64,000 nucleotides of DNA from CAXXOK01 sp963666755 (GTDB lineage: Bacteria > Bacillota > Clostridia > Christensenellales > Aristaeellaceae): positions 248,001 through 312,000 of the forward strand of contig CAXXGW010000009.1 in assembly GCA_963666755.2 (NCBI GenBank), in the 5' to 3' direction. The position numbers and the translations under genes were made by a program. Every line of letters starts with the position of its first letter. The stretch's first letter is position 1. The notes under the pieces are model-generated. The model was not told the origin of the DNA. It saw only the letters and a list, made by a program, of their open reading frames with translations, and did not search any database. Positions 16,232 through 24,058 of the stretch are shown piece after piece.

Positions 16232-18619
16232 TTACAGCGTCAGTTCAAGCGAGTTCTCCGCCAGCAGTTCCTCCGGGCGAATCAGGCCCGGCGCATGTTC
16301 GCGCCCGTTGAGCAGCATGCGTGTGACGCCGCTCTGCTGATGCCCGGGGTTATGCACCGTAATGTGCAGGGTGTGGCCGCGGAAGCATTTTTCCATCGTG
16401 AAGGAATCCCACTCCGACGGGATTGACGGCTCCACCACAAGCCCATCCGGCGTGGGGCGCAGGCCGAGGATGCCCTGCACGCAACCGACCATTACGGTCG
16501 AGGCGGTGCCGGTAAGCCAATGCACATGGGCGCGCCCGGCATTGGGGCTTTCCGACCCTTCGATAAACTGGCTGTGCACATACGGCTCAAGGCCGCGCAA
16601 ATCCGCCTGTTCGTTGAAACTGGCGGGGCAGGATTCTGCAAAAACCCGGAATGCCCGATCGCCATGGCCCGCCAGCGCCTCTGCGAGGATGGCCCAGCCC
16701 TGGGGCTGGCAGAAAACGCTGCCGTTTTCCTTGGTGCCGGGGTTATACAGGAGCATCCGCGCGCCATCGAACCCTTCCAACCGGTAGGAGGGGCTCATCA
16801 GCTCCAGCCCGTAGGGGGTGTTGAGCTTCTCAAACGCGGTGTTGAGCACGGTTTCTGCCTGCGTGCCGGTAGCCGCGCCGCTGAGCACGGCCCAGGTTTG
16901 CGGGTTAAGCCAGACGGAGGCCTCCTTGTTGGCAGTGCTGCCGATCACCGCGCCCGCCTCGGTAAAGCCGCGGATGAAGCGATCCCCTTCAAAGCAGAGC
17001 GTTTGCAGAATGCGCAGCAGCTTCTCACTCTCCGCATCCAGATAGGCGCGGTAATCCGGTTCGTTTTCTACCAGCGTGTGGAGGATGCGCATGGCCTCGT
17101 ACAGCTGGAAAGCGACAAAGGTGCTCTCGCCCTGCTCGCCCAGCCGGAGGCAATCGTTCCAATCCGCATGCAGCCCGGCGGGCATGCCGTGCGGCCCCAG
17201 ATGCGCCATGCTGAAGGCGATGGCGCGCTTCAGGTGATCCAGCACCGTGCCCGCGTCGGTATCCGCGTAGGGGATCACGCTGTCCAAAAACGCGCGGTCG
17301 CCGGTTTCGGCCAGATAGCGGTATACGGTGGGGAACAGCCACAGCGCATCGTCGGCGCGGTAGTGGGGGTGGCCGGTGGCTTTCACATAGCTTTCCTGCT
17401 CCGGGGTATCCTCCCGGCCGGGGGTATGGGTGAACTTGACCAGCGGCAGGCCCGCCCCGTGGTGTACTTGCGCCGAGAGCATAAACGTAAGCCGCTCCCG
17501 CGCCAGTTCCGGGTCCAGGTGGAGGATGCCCTGAATATCCTGCACGGTATCGCGGTAGCCATAGCCGTTGCGCTGCCCGCAGTACAGAAGCGAGGCCGCG
17601 CGGCTCCACACCACGGTGGTAAAGCATTGGTAGGCGTTCCACGTGTTCACCATGGCGTTAAAGCGCGCATCCGGCGTCTGTACACGCAGCCCGGCCAGCT
17701 TGCCGTGCCAATAATCCCTCAGTGCGCTGTGCTCCTGCTCGGTTACGGCCTGCGCATCGGCATAGCGATCCAGCAGGGCGCGGGCTTCGGGCTCGCCCTT
17801 GGCACCCAGCAGGAACACACAGGTGCGCTGCTGCCCGGGCTCCAGCGGGAATGCGGTCTGCAGCGCGCCACAGGGGTTGCCGTTGTAGCACTCCTGACCG
17901 TTACAGGCGCCCTGCGTTACAGCGGCGGGCGCGTCAAAGCGGCGGCGGCCCAGAAAAGCCTCCCGGCTGCCGGTGTGGCTTTGCACGGGCAGGCCTGCCA
18001 GCCCAAAGAAGCGCTCCTTGCCGTTGCTGCCGTCGGGCAGGCGACCCCAGTATTCGTTGATGTGCTGGAGGATGTGGTCGCCCTTGAACTCCGTGCGGCT
18101 GATAAACTGCGTGTACTGGAGGTTGACGGTGTCCTGCTTATAATTGCTGTCGTTGGTCAGCTCGCAATAGCCGAACGCCGACAGGCGGCGCGTCCGGTCG
18201 CCGATGTTTTCCACGGTCAGCCGCCATACCTCGTGCGTCGCGCCCAGCGGCACGTAATATAGCGCGCGGGTGCGGATGCCGGCGTACTCGCTGGTAAACT
18301 CGGTGTAGCCGGTGCCGTGGCGGCACTCGGTGTGAAACTCCGAAAGCGGCTTGCACACGGGTTTCCACGTAGCGGACCAGAAGTTGCTGGTTTCCTCATC
18401 CCGCAGGTAGAGGTAACGGCCCGGCTCGTCAAACTGGTTAAAGCTGTAGCGCAGGATGCGGCCCGCCGCACCGGACTGTACAAAGCTGTACCCGCCCGCG
18501 TTTACGGTCAGGATGGCGCCGTAGGCGGGCGAACCCAGATAGTTGGTCCAAGGCTGGGGGGTGTCGGGGTTGGTAATGACGTATTCGCGTGCAGCCTCGT
18601 CGAAATAGCCGTATTGCAT
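16232..18619 (-). CDS. GH94 family glycoside phosphorylase (chitobiose/cellobiose phosphorylase-like)
   Basis: The 795-residue cytoplasmic enzyme has GH94 length and layout: an N-terminal beta-sandwich (YFDEAAREYVITNPDTPQPW), a linker and an (alpha/alpha)6 barrel. The catalytic segment HADWNDCLRLG (DWND at residues 486-489) holds the general-acid Asp and is closest in form to N,N'-diacetylchitobiose phosphorylase, while GQRNGYGYRDTVQD is a shared GH94 motif. These enzymes cleave disaccharides with phosphate to give a sugar 1-phosphate. Chitobiose or cellobiose are both possible. The gene stands alone, with no adjacent transporter. Confidence 0.88.
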   Translation of the reverse strand: MQYGYFDEAAREYVITNPDTPQPWTNYLGSPAYGAILTVNAGGYSFVQSGAAGRILRYSFNQFDEPGRYLYLRDEETSNFWSATWKPVCKPLSEFHTECRHGTGYTEFTSEYAGIRTRALYYVPLGATHEVWRLTVENIGDRTRRLSAFGYCELTNDSNYKQDTVNLQYTQFISRTEFKGDHILQHINEYWGRLPDGSNGKERFFGLAGLPVQSHTGSREAFLGRRRFDAPAAVTQGACNGQECYNGNPCGALQTAFPLEPGQQRTCVFLLGAKGEPEARALLDRYADAQAVTEQEHSALRDYWHGKLAGLRVQTPDARFNAMVNTWNAYQCFTTVVWSRAASLLYCGQRNGYGYRDTVQDIQGILHLDPELARERLTFMLSAQVHHGAGLPLVKFTHTPGREDTPEQESYVKATGHPHYRADDALWLFPTVYRYLAETGDRAFLDSVIPYADTDAGTVLDHLKRAIAFSMAHLGPHGMPAGLHADWNDCLRLGEQGESTFVAFQLYEAMRILHTLVENEPDYRAYLDAESEKLLRILQTLCFEGDRFIRGFTEAGAVIGSTANKEASVWLNPQTWAVLSGAATGTQAETVLNTAFEKLNTPYGLELMSPSYRLEGFDGARMLLYNPGTKENGSVFCQPQGWAILAEALAGHGDRAFRVFAESCPASFNEQADLRGLEPYVHSQFIEGSESPNAGRAHVHWLTGTASTVMVGCVQGILGLRPTPDGLVVEPSIPSEWDSFTMEKCFRGHTLHITVHNPGHQQSGVTRMLLNGREHAPGLIRPEELLAENSLELTL

Positions 18620-18700
18620 GCGGACTCCTCCTTGCGCTTCTGAACGAAAACGATTTAGATTTCAGGGGCAAATCACCCGTGGCATCGACCCGTTACCCCC

Positions 18701-18729
18701 ATTTTATCACAGGGTATGCGGGTTTGCAA
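18701..18729 (-). promoter_or_regulatory. Promoter of the GH94 gene
   Basis: On the minus strand, TTGCAA (18724-18729) and TAAAAT (18701-18706) are 17 bases apart. Confidence 0.6.
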
Positions 18730-19073
18730 TTCCACCGCGAGGGATTGGTACCGCCGTTCTTGAAACCGCAGAGGGTCGAAGTGTCCAGCCGAACGGTTGT
18801 AACAGATTGTCCATACAAGTGAAGGCAGCCATGCCGCCTGCCGGCACGCAGTCGCAGGAGCGAAGTATACAGCTAACAGCGCTTTGCCGCAGGCGAAAGC
18901 TACCCGTAGACGAGGAGCAAACAACGGTAAACGACCATGCCGCCCGCGAAGTCGGTACGCCCGAATCCGCGCACCAAAGCCTTATGCCGCAACATTGGCC
19001 CGAATGTAAGCGGGAAACCCGAAGAGCCGGGAGGGGATCGACGTGCCGCATTGCCGGGGCTTACAGGACGTAA

Positions 19074-19104
19074 CAGCCGGTCGGATGGGTATTCCGACCG
19101 GCTG
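19074..19104 (-). terminator. Possible terminator of the ABC-F gene
   Basis: An 11-bp perfect stem (19074-19084 with 19094-19104), 50 bases past the stop. The T-run is weak. Confidence 0.5.
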
Positions 19105-19153
19105 CGTAAAGGGTTCATGGAACATCAGCTGCCCCGCGCATATGCAGCCGGGT

Positions 19154-20647
19154 TCAGGTTTGCGCGCCAAGGGAGATGCTGCGCGTGCACACCGCATCCA
19201 GAAACGCCCGGTCGTGCTCCACCAGCAGCAGCGTGGGTTGCGCGGCACGCAGGAGCGATTCCAGCTGGATGCGGCTGAACACATCCAGATAGTTGAGCGG
19301 TTCGTCCCAAATGTAGAGGTGGGCCTGCTCGCAAAGGCTGCGGGCCAGTAGCAGCTTCTTTTTCTGGCCGTCGCTGTACTGCTCGATGGTTTTATCAAAT
19401 TGCTGGCGGCCGAAATCCATATCACGCAGGATGGTCTTGAACAGCGTTTCGTCCACACCCTGCCGCGCAATCCATTCCCGCAGGTCGCCGCGCAGCCCTT
19501 CGGTGGATTGGGGCACGTAGCTGATGCGCAGGCCGGAGGCGATGTGCACATTGCCCTGCAGCGCGTCGGAAAGGCCGCAGAGGGTTTTGAGTACGCTGCT
19601 CTTGCCGCAACCGTTAGGGCCGGTCAGCGCGATGCGCTCGCCGCGTTCCAGCGAAAAGCGCACATCCGCGCATACGGTGCGCTGGCCGTAGCGCACGGCC
19701 GCATCCCGCACGTCCACCAGCACCTGCTTGGGGTGCGTCAGGGGCGCGAGTTTAAGCGTCGGCACCCGTTCCACATCGTGTAAAAGGCCGCGCTTTTCTT
19801 CAATGCTTTGTTCTACACGGGCTTTGGCAACCTGCGAGCGCTTCATCAGCGCGGCGGAGCGCGCGCCGATGTACCCGCGATCCACCACGGCGGCATCGCT
19901 GGCGGGCACGCGGTACTTGCCCTGCTCGCAGCGGCGGCTCCACTCCGCCTGCCGGCGCGCGGTTTCGGTCAGCCGGGTTACGTCGCGCCGGAGCTGATCG
20001 TTGCGGGCCTGCTCGCTCTCGTTTTTCCGGTTGAACTCCTGCTCCCAGGTGTCGAAGTTGCCGCGCTGCACGCTCACGCTGCTGCGGTTGATCGACAGGG
20101 TATGATCCACGCAGCGGTTCAGGAAAGCCCGGTCGTGGCTTACCAGCAGAAAGCCGTCCTTGGCGGCCAGATAGTCCGCCACCTGCGCACGGCCTTCCAA
20201 ATCCAGATGGTTGGTCGGTTCGTCAATCAGGGGGTAGGCATCCTCGCGGGCAAACAGCGCGGCCAGCTGCGCCTTGGTCTGTTCGCCCCGGCTCAGGGTG
20301 GCAAAGGGTTGTTCCAGCAGCGTTTCGGGCAGCGCAAGCTGGTTCCATTCCAGCAGCAGCCGCCAAGGCGGGGTGTCCGGCGCGAAACACACCAGCGCCT
20401 CGCGTGTGGACAGGGCCGCGTCGGGCAGGGGGAAGGGAAACAGCGCGGGCGCAAGCGGCATCAGCAGCCTGCCCTGCGGCGTCAGCTGCCCGGCCAGCAG
20501 GCGCAGCAGCGTGGTTTTGCCCCGGCCGTTGCGGCCGATCAGCCCCAGCCGCCATGCGCTGTCGATCTGAAAGTTCAATGCCGCAAACACCGCATCCGCG
20601 CTGCCGTCATAGGTAAAGGTTAGGTTGGTCGCCTGGATTAACGCCAT
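19154..20647 (-). CDS. ABC-F ATPase, Lsa/Vga-like ribosomal protection protein
   Basis: The 497-residue soluble protein has two fused ATPase domains and no membrane segment. Walker A motifs are GRNGRGKTT and GPNGCGKSS; signature motifs are LSRGEQTKAQ and YSDGQKKKLLLARSL; Walker B motifs are LIDEPTNHLD and IWDEPLNYLD. The GRNGRGKTT, SDGQKKK and WDEPLNY variants are typical of the antibiotic-resistance ABC-F group (Lsa, Vga, VmlR), which bind the ribosomal E site and displace lincosamides, streptogramin A and pleuromutilins. The start at 20647 follows GGAGG. A 200-base leader with a short ORF and hairpins precedes it. The resistance role is inferred. Confidence 0.88.
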   Translation of the reverse strand: MALIQATNLTFTYDGSADAVFAALNFQIDSAWRLGLIGRNGRGKTTLLRLLAGQLTPQGRLLMPLAPALFPFPLPDAALSTREALVCFAPDTPPWRLLLEWNQLALPETLLEQPFATLSRGEQTKAQLAALFAREDAYPLIDEPTNHLDLEGRAQVADYLAAKDGFLLVSHDRAFLNRCVDHTLSINRSSVSVQRGNFDTWEQEFNRKNESEQARNDQLRRDVTRLTETARRQAEWSRRCEQGKYRVPASDAAVVDRGYIGARSAALMKRSQVAKARVEQSIEEKRGLLHDVERVPTLKLAPLTHPKQVLVDVRDAAVRYGQRTVCADVRFSLERGERIALTGPNGCGKSSVLKTLCGLSDALQGNVHIASGLRISYVPQSTEGLRGDLREWIARQGVDETLFKTILRDMDFGRQQFDKTIEQYSDGQKKKLLLARSLCEQAHLYIWDEPLNYLDVFSRIQLESLLRAAQPTLLLVEHDRAFLDAVCTRSISLGAQT

Positions 20648-20846
20648 GGGTACATCGCCTCCGTCGGGGGTCATGGGAGGCGGCAAAAAAGCGCAAATAA
20701 AAACAGAGCCTTCCGGCTGCGCATTCCTGCCAAACAAAGCAAACCGAACCGCGCGCAGCGGCCGGGCCTTGCTCTCCCGATCGGTTCAGGGGTTGGCAGG
20801 GTTACTTGCGCATCTTTTCAGCTCCGTTTCCATTCATTTTGGGGTC
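20648..20846 (-). promoter_or_regulatory. Attenuator leader of the ABC-F gene
   Basis: From a predicted transcription start near 20846 the minus-strand leader contains, in order: a tiny upstream ORF; a large hairpin with arms CCTGCCAA (20793-20800) and TTGGCAGG (20726-20733) and an inner GAACCGA/TCGGTT pairing; and a short AGCC-GGAA-GGCT stem (20706-20717) followed by TTTTTATTT (20696-20704). This is the layout of antibiotic-inducible transcription attenuation seen in vmlR- and lmrC-type genes. Confidence 0.6.
20802..20813 (-). CDS. Three-codon upstream ORF (Met-Arg-Lys-stop)
   Basis: ATG CGC AAG TAA is preceded by GGAG with an 8-base gap (20822-20825), a good ribosome site. An in-frame ATG at 20837 would extend it to 11 codons (MNGNGAEKMRK) but has no ribosome site. 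A ribosome stalled by drug here could block the downstream hairpin. Whether it is translated is unknown. Confidence 0.5.
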   Translation of the reverse strand: MRK

Positions 20847-20852
20847 GGCCAC

Positions 20853-20881
20853 AGCATAGCACGGTTCAGGGTGGGTGTCAA
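20853..20881 (-). promoter_or_regulatory. Promoter of the ABC-F gene overlapping the xpt stop
   Basis: On the minus strand, a perfect TTGACA (20876-20881) and TATGCT (20853-20858) are 17 bases apart. The -35 box overlaps the last codon of xpt. Confidence 0.75.
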
Positions 20882-21468
20882 TCCTCCTGCGCGTCGGCCA
20901 GCTGGATCACGCCGTTATCAATGCCGGTAACCGTCGCAAGCGACACCACGCGGTAACCTTCGTTGCGCAGCTTCTGCCCGCCGGGTTGGAAGCCCTTTTC
21001 AATGCAGATGCCGATGCCCACTACATGCGCTCCGGCCTGACGCACAATCTCCGTCAGCCCCTCGGCCGCCTCGCCGTTGGCCAGAAAATCGTCGATGATG
21101 AGCACACGCGCCCCTTGGGGCAGGTAGCTTTTGGCAATGCGGATGTAGTTTTCGGTGCGGTGCGTAAAGCTGTACACCTTCGCCTCGTACACATCGCTGT
21201 TCAGGGTGCTGGTCGTTTTGCTCTTTTTGGCAAAGATCACCGGCAGATTGCCGAACGCCTGCGCGGTGGTGATGGCCGCCGCGATGCCGCTGGCCTCGAT
21301 GGTCAGGATCATATCCACCGGCTCATCCGAAAACGCTTCATGGAATGCCTGCCCGATGCGGGTCAGCAGCGCGATATCCAGACGGTGGTTCAAAAACATA
21401 TCCACCTTGACGATATCCTGCCCGATGCCGAACCCCTGGTTGCGAATCGCTTCGCGTAGCTCCTTCAT
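20878..21468 (-). CDS. xpt: Xanthine phosphoribosyltransferase
   Basis: The 196-residue cytoplasmic enzyme converts xanthine and PRPP to XMP in purine salvage. The length and the sequence match Firmicute Xpt: PRPP loop VLIIDDFLANGEA, the IEASGIAAA loop and the N-terminus MKELREAI...GIGQDIVKVD. A good ribosome site precedes the ATG. In Bacillus this gene is controlled by a guanine riboswitch and paired with pbuX; neither is seen here, and the upstream gap is only 150 bases. It is divergent from the lactonase gene. Confidence 0.95.
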   Translation of the reverse strand: MKELREAIRNQGFGIGQDIVKVDMFLNHRLDIALLTRIGQAFHEAFSDEPVDMILTIEASGIAAAITTAQAFGNLPVIFAKKSKTTSTLNSDVYEAKVYSFTHRTENYIRIAKSYLPQGARVLIIDDFLANGEAAEGLTEIVRQAGAHVVGIGICIEKGFQPGGQKLRNEGYRVVSLATVTGIDNGVIQLADAQED

Positions 21469-21497
21469 GTGCCGCCTCCTTGGTAAAACTAGCTTCT

Positions 21498-21526
21498 AGA
21501 ATACCAAAAAACCGCTCGTTTTGCAA
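21498..21526 (-). promoter_or_regulatory. Promoter of xpt
   Basis: On the minus strand, TTGCAA (21521-21526) and TATTCT (21498-21503) are 17 bases apart. The transcript start would be about 20 bases from the ATG, leaving no room for a purine riboswitch. Confidence 0.6.
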
Positions 21527-21562
21527 TAGAGGGAGGGAAATGTTCGCCTGTCGCGCGCAGGC

Positions 21563-21591
21563 TTGACAGGCGGCACCGCCGCGCATACACT
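21563..21591 (+). promoter_or_regulatory. Promoter of the lactonase gene
   Basis: TTGACA (21563-21568) and TACACT (21586-21591) are 17 bases apart, 31 bases before the start codon. Confidence 0.7.
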
Positions 21592-21621
21592 GGGCGCAGC
21601 GAAGCCGGGAGGATTTTGTGG

Positions 21622-22617
21622 ATGCAAACGTTTCTGATCGGGGTATATACGCAGGGGGATCCATCGCGTGGGGTGCGCCGCCTCACGTTGCAGGGCGACG
21701 CGCTGGTGGATGAGGGCTGCGTACTGCCTGTGGAGGACCCCTCCTATCTGATGGACGGCGCGGACGGCGCGCTGTGGGGTGTGAGCGAAGGGCTGGGCGC
21801 GCCGGAAGGCCAGCTGTGGCGCGCACAAAGGCAGGGGAGCGGATACGCGCGCACCGCGCTCTGGCCTACGCAGGGCAACAGCCCTTGCCATCTGGCGCAA
21901 TCCCCCGGGGGGCGCTGGCTGGCGGTGGCCAACTACGGCAGCGGCAGCGTCGCTGTTTTTGACGGTTCAAGACCGGAGGCCGGAGCCTGTGCGCTGTTTA
22001 CCGGTACGCTGCACGGGCCGGATGCCGACCGGCAGGAAGGGCCGCACGCGCACTTTGTGCATTTCCGCTCCGAGCAGGAGTTGCTCTGCTGTGACTTGGG
22101 CGGCGATGTGCTGCGCCACTTTTACGAGGCGCGGGGGGTGTGGTCGGAAACGGCGCCGCTGGTTCGCTTCGCCCCCGGCAGCGGCCCCCGGCATCTGGTG
22201 CTGCGCGGCAGCCTTGCCTATGTGGCCTGCGAGCTGAGCGCCACGCTGGCCGTATGCGATCTGGCAACAGGGCGCGTGCTGCACAGCCAGCCGTGCGTGC
22301 CAAACGGCGCGCCGGGGACGGCCGCGGCCATCCGCCTGACGCCGGAAGGCCACCTGATGGTGTCCCACCGCGGCGCGGACTGCATCAGCGTTTTTTCGCT
22401 GGCAAACCCGGAGCGGCCCAGCCTGCTGGGTACGTGGGCCTGCGGCGGCGCGGGGCCGCGCGATGTGTGGCCGCTGGAGGGCGGCGCGCTGTGCGCCTGC
22501 CAGAGCGGCAACCGCGTAACCCTGCTGCGGGGCGATGCCGCCCACGGCTATATGCAGGTCGCCGCAACCGCTGTGGCCGCGCCCGTCTGCATCCTTGCGG
22601 AAACCCCATTGCCGTAA
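21622..22617 (+). CDS. Lactonase-family beta-propeller protein (6-phosphogluconolactonase-like)
   Basis: The 331-residue protein belongs to the seven-bladed lactonase family (YkgB/YbhE type), with the characteristic QEGPHAHFVHF, GSGPRHLV and NYGSGSVAVF motifs. Members hydrolyse 6-phosphogluconolactone in the oxidative pentose phosphate pathway, though many are untested. The ATG at 21622 is preferred over TTG at 21616 because GGGAGGA ends eight bases before it. It is monocistronic, and no zwf or gnd is nearby. Confidence 0.85.
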   Translation: MQTFLIGVYTQGDPSRGVRRLTLQGDALVDEGCVLPVEDPSYLMDGADGALWGVSEGLGAPEGQLWRAQRQGSGYARTALWPTQGNSPCHLAQSPGGRWLAVANYGSGSVAVFDGSRPEAGACALFTGTLHGPDADRQEGPHAHFVHFRSEQELLCCDLGGDVLRHFYEARGVWSETAPLVRFAPGSGPRHLVLRGSLAYVACELSATLAVCDLATGRVLHSQPCVPNGAPGTAAAIRLTPEGHLMVSHRGADCISVFSLANPERPSLLGTWACGGAGPRDVWPLEGGALCACQSGNRVTLLRGDAAHGYMQVAATAVAAPVCILAETPLP

Positions 22618-22731
22618 GCGTTTGCCCCGGATATGGCAGGCCTGTAAATTGTGGCTACCCCTGCTCGCACGGGGCCTGAAACTGTGCTATACTGAATGTT
22701 GTGACCAGCCTGGAAGGAGCGTGCGCCCCGC

Positions 22732-23889
22732 ATGAAACGCCTTATCCCGATCATCCTCAGCCTGTTGATCCTGCTGCTGCCCGCATTGGCTGCGGCGACC
22801 GATGCGACCGCCGCCCCCTCCGTTACGCCCGAAGCCACCGAAGCCCCCGTGATTGTGGAAGATTACGTGGAGGACGACGGCATGGGTGAGCTGGTAAGCC
22901 AGGCGGATCAGGAGCGCCCCAGCATCGAGGGCCTTACCCCGCTTTACACGACCAAAATCAAACTGATGACCGCCACCGGCACCGCCGCGACCATCCGCGC
23001 CGCGCAGGATGAAAACAGCGAGGGGCTTGCCGTGGTCAGTAAAAACGAGATTGTGACCATCTATAAAGTGTACCCGGCCTTTGTGCTTGTGGAGTACGAG
23101 GGCGTGGTGGGCTTTGTGAAGCGCACCTGCATTGACGAAAACTGCGTGCCGATCGACCCGGTGAGCACCCCGCCCTACGGCGTAACCAAAATGAAATACG
23201 TCGCCACCACCACCGACGTGGCCCCCGTCCACACCGCGCCGGACAGCGGCAGCGAAGCCTTCCCCATTGTGGTGGGCAAAGGCAGCAAGGTAACCCTGAT
23301 CGACTTTGTGGACGGGTTTGGCAAGGTGCTGTACTGGCGCAGCTACGGCTATATCGACGCGGCGCTGCTGACCGATCTGGTGGTCATCAGCCCGACGGAC
23401 GATCCGATGAGCGCCGACACCCCGATTTCGGCCTTCAGCTCGTTTTTTAAGTACAACAACGGTGTGGAGCTGAACGACGGGCGCGTGAAGAACATCGTGC
23501 GCTCCTGCGAGCTGATGACGCGCGTGATGCAGCCCGGCGAGCAGCTCGATTTTAACGCGCAGATCGGCCCGTATAAAAAGGCCAACGGCTACTTTCCCGC
23601 CCCGGTGCTGATCGACGGCGGCAGCCAGCCGGGTTACGGCGGCGGCACCTGCCAGAGCAGCTCGACGCTGTATAACACCATCCGCCAGTTGCCGGGCATG
23701 ACGGTGCTGATGCGCCGCCCCCACGGCCCGGGCTGCGCCCGCTACCTGCCCATGCATCAGGATGCAGCCGTGGGTAACGAAAGCCTGAACTTCATCTTCC
23801 GTAACGATTACGAGTTTCCCATCCGCATTTTGGCGGAAAGCGCCGGAGAAGGCGTGATTACCATCCAGATTTTCAAGGTCGCGCAGTAA
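22732..23889 (+). CDS. VanW-family secreted protein with SH3-like repeats
   Basis: The 385-residue exported protein has a signal peptide (about 1-22), a short Thr/Pro/Glu linker, two SH3b-like segments (about 75-140 and 155-225; KNEIVTIYKVYPAFVLVEYEGVVGFV) and a C-terminal VanW domain (about 230-385) with MQPGEQLDFNAQIGPY and GYGGGTCQSSSTLYN. VanW is found in vancomycin clusters and many Clostridial wall proteins; its function is not established. It follows TATACT at 22688 and ends at a strong terminator. No van ligase is present, so resistance should not be inferred. Confidence 0.88.
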   Translation: MKRLIPIILSLLILLLPALAAATDATAAPSVTPEATEAPVIVEDYVEDDGMGELVSQADQERPSIEGLTPLYTTKIKLMTATGTAATIRAAQDENSEGLAVVSKNEIVTIYKVYPAFVLVEYEGVVGFVKRTCIDENCVPIDPVSTPPYGVTKMKYVATTTDVAPVHTAPDSGSEAFPIVVGKGSKVTLIDFVDGFGKVLYWRSYGYIDAALLTDLVVISPTDDPMSADTPISAFSSFFKYNNGVELNDGRVKNIVRSCELMTRVMQPGEQLDFNAQIGPYKKANGYFPAPVLIDGGSQPGYGGGTCQSSSTLYNTIRQLPGMTVLMRRPHGPGCARYLPMHQDAAVGNESLNFIFRNDYEFPIRILAESAGEGVITIQIFKVAQ

Positions 23890-23902
23890 AGGCGGCCCGA
23901 AC

Positions 23903-23952
23903 GTAAACCAAAGCCGCCCGCGCGAGAACTGCGCCGGGCGGCTTTGGTTTTA
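23903..23952 (+). terminator. Terminator of the VanW gene
   Basis: A stem of about 16 bp (23903-23920 with 23935-23952) ends in GGTTTTAC, with a 14-base loop. Confidence 0.8.
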
Positions 23953-24058
23953 CAAACATCGCTTTTATTTTACGCGCGGTTAACCCAAAAGCGCGGCGTT
24001 CCTAACGTGGGACTGCTATCCTTCGCTTGAGACAAAAGGAAAGGAAGTAGAAGTAACC

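Larger units (their letters stand above)
18620..19153. other. Intergenic region with GH94 promoter and ABC-F terminator
   Basis: These 534 bases contain no supported gene. The GH94 promoter (18701-18729) and a hairpin near the ABC-F stop (19074-19104) are listed separately. The remainder (18740-19060) shows nothing recognisable. Confidence 0.45.

Noticed and set aside
18620..18665. Catabolite-control (cre) site before the GH94 gene (GAACGAAAACGATT)
   Set aside because: It does not fit the cre consensus at the conserved central positions.
21469..21621. Guanine riboswitch before xpt
   Set aside because: The predicted transcription start is about 20 bases from the xpt ATG and no purine-riboswitch core was seen.
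22732..23889. Vancomycin resistance from the VanW domain
   Set aside because: No vanHAX or two-component genes are present, and VanW domains are common in sensitive Clostridia.
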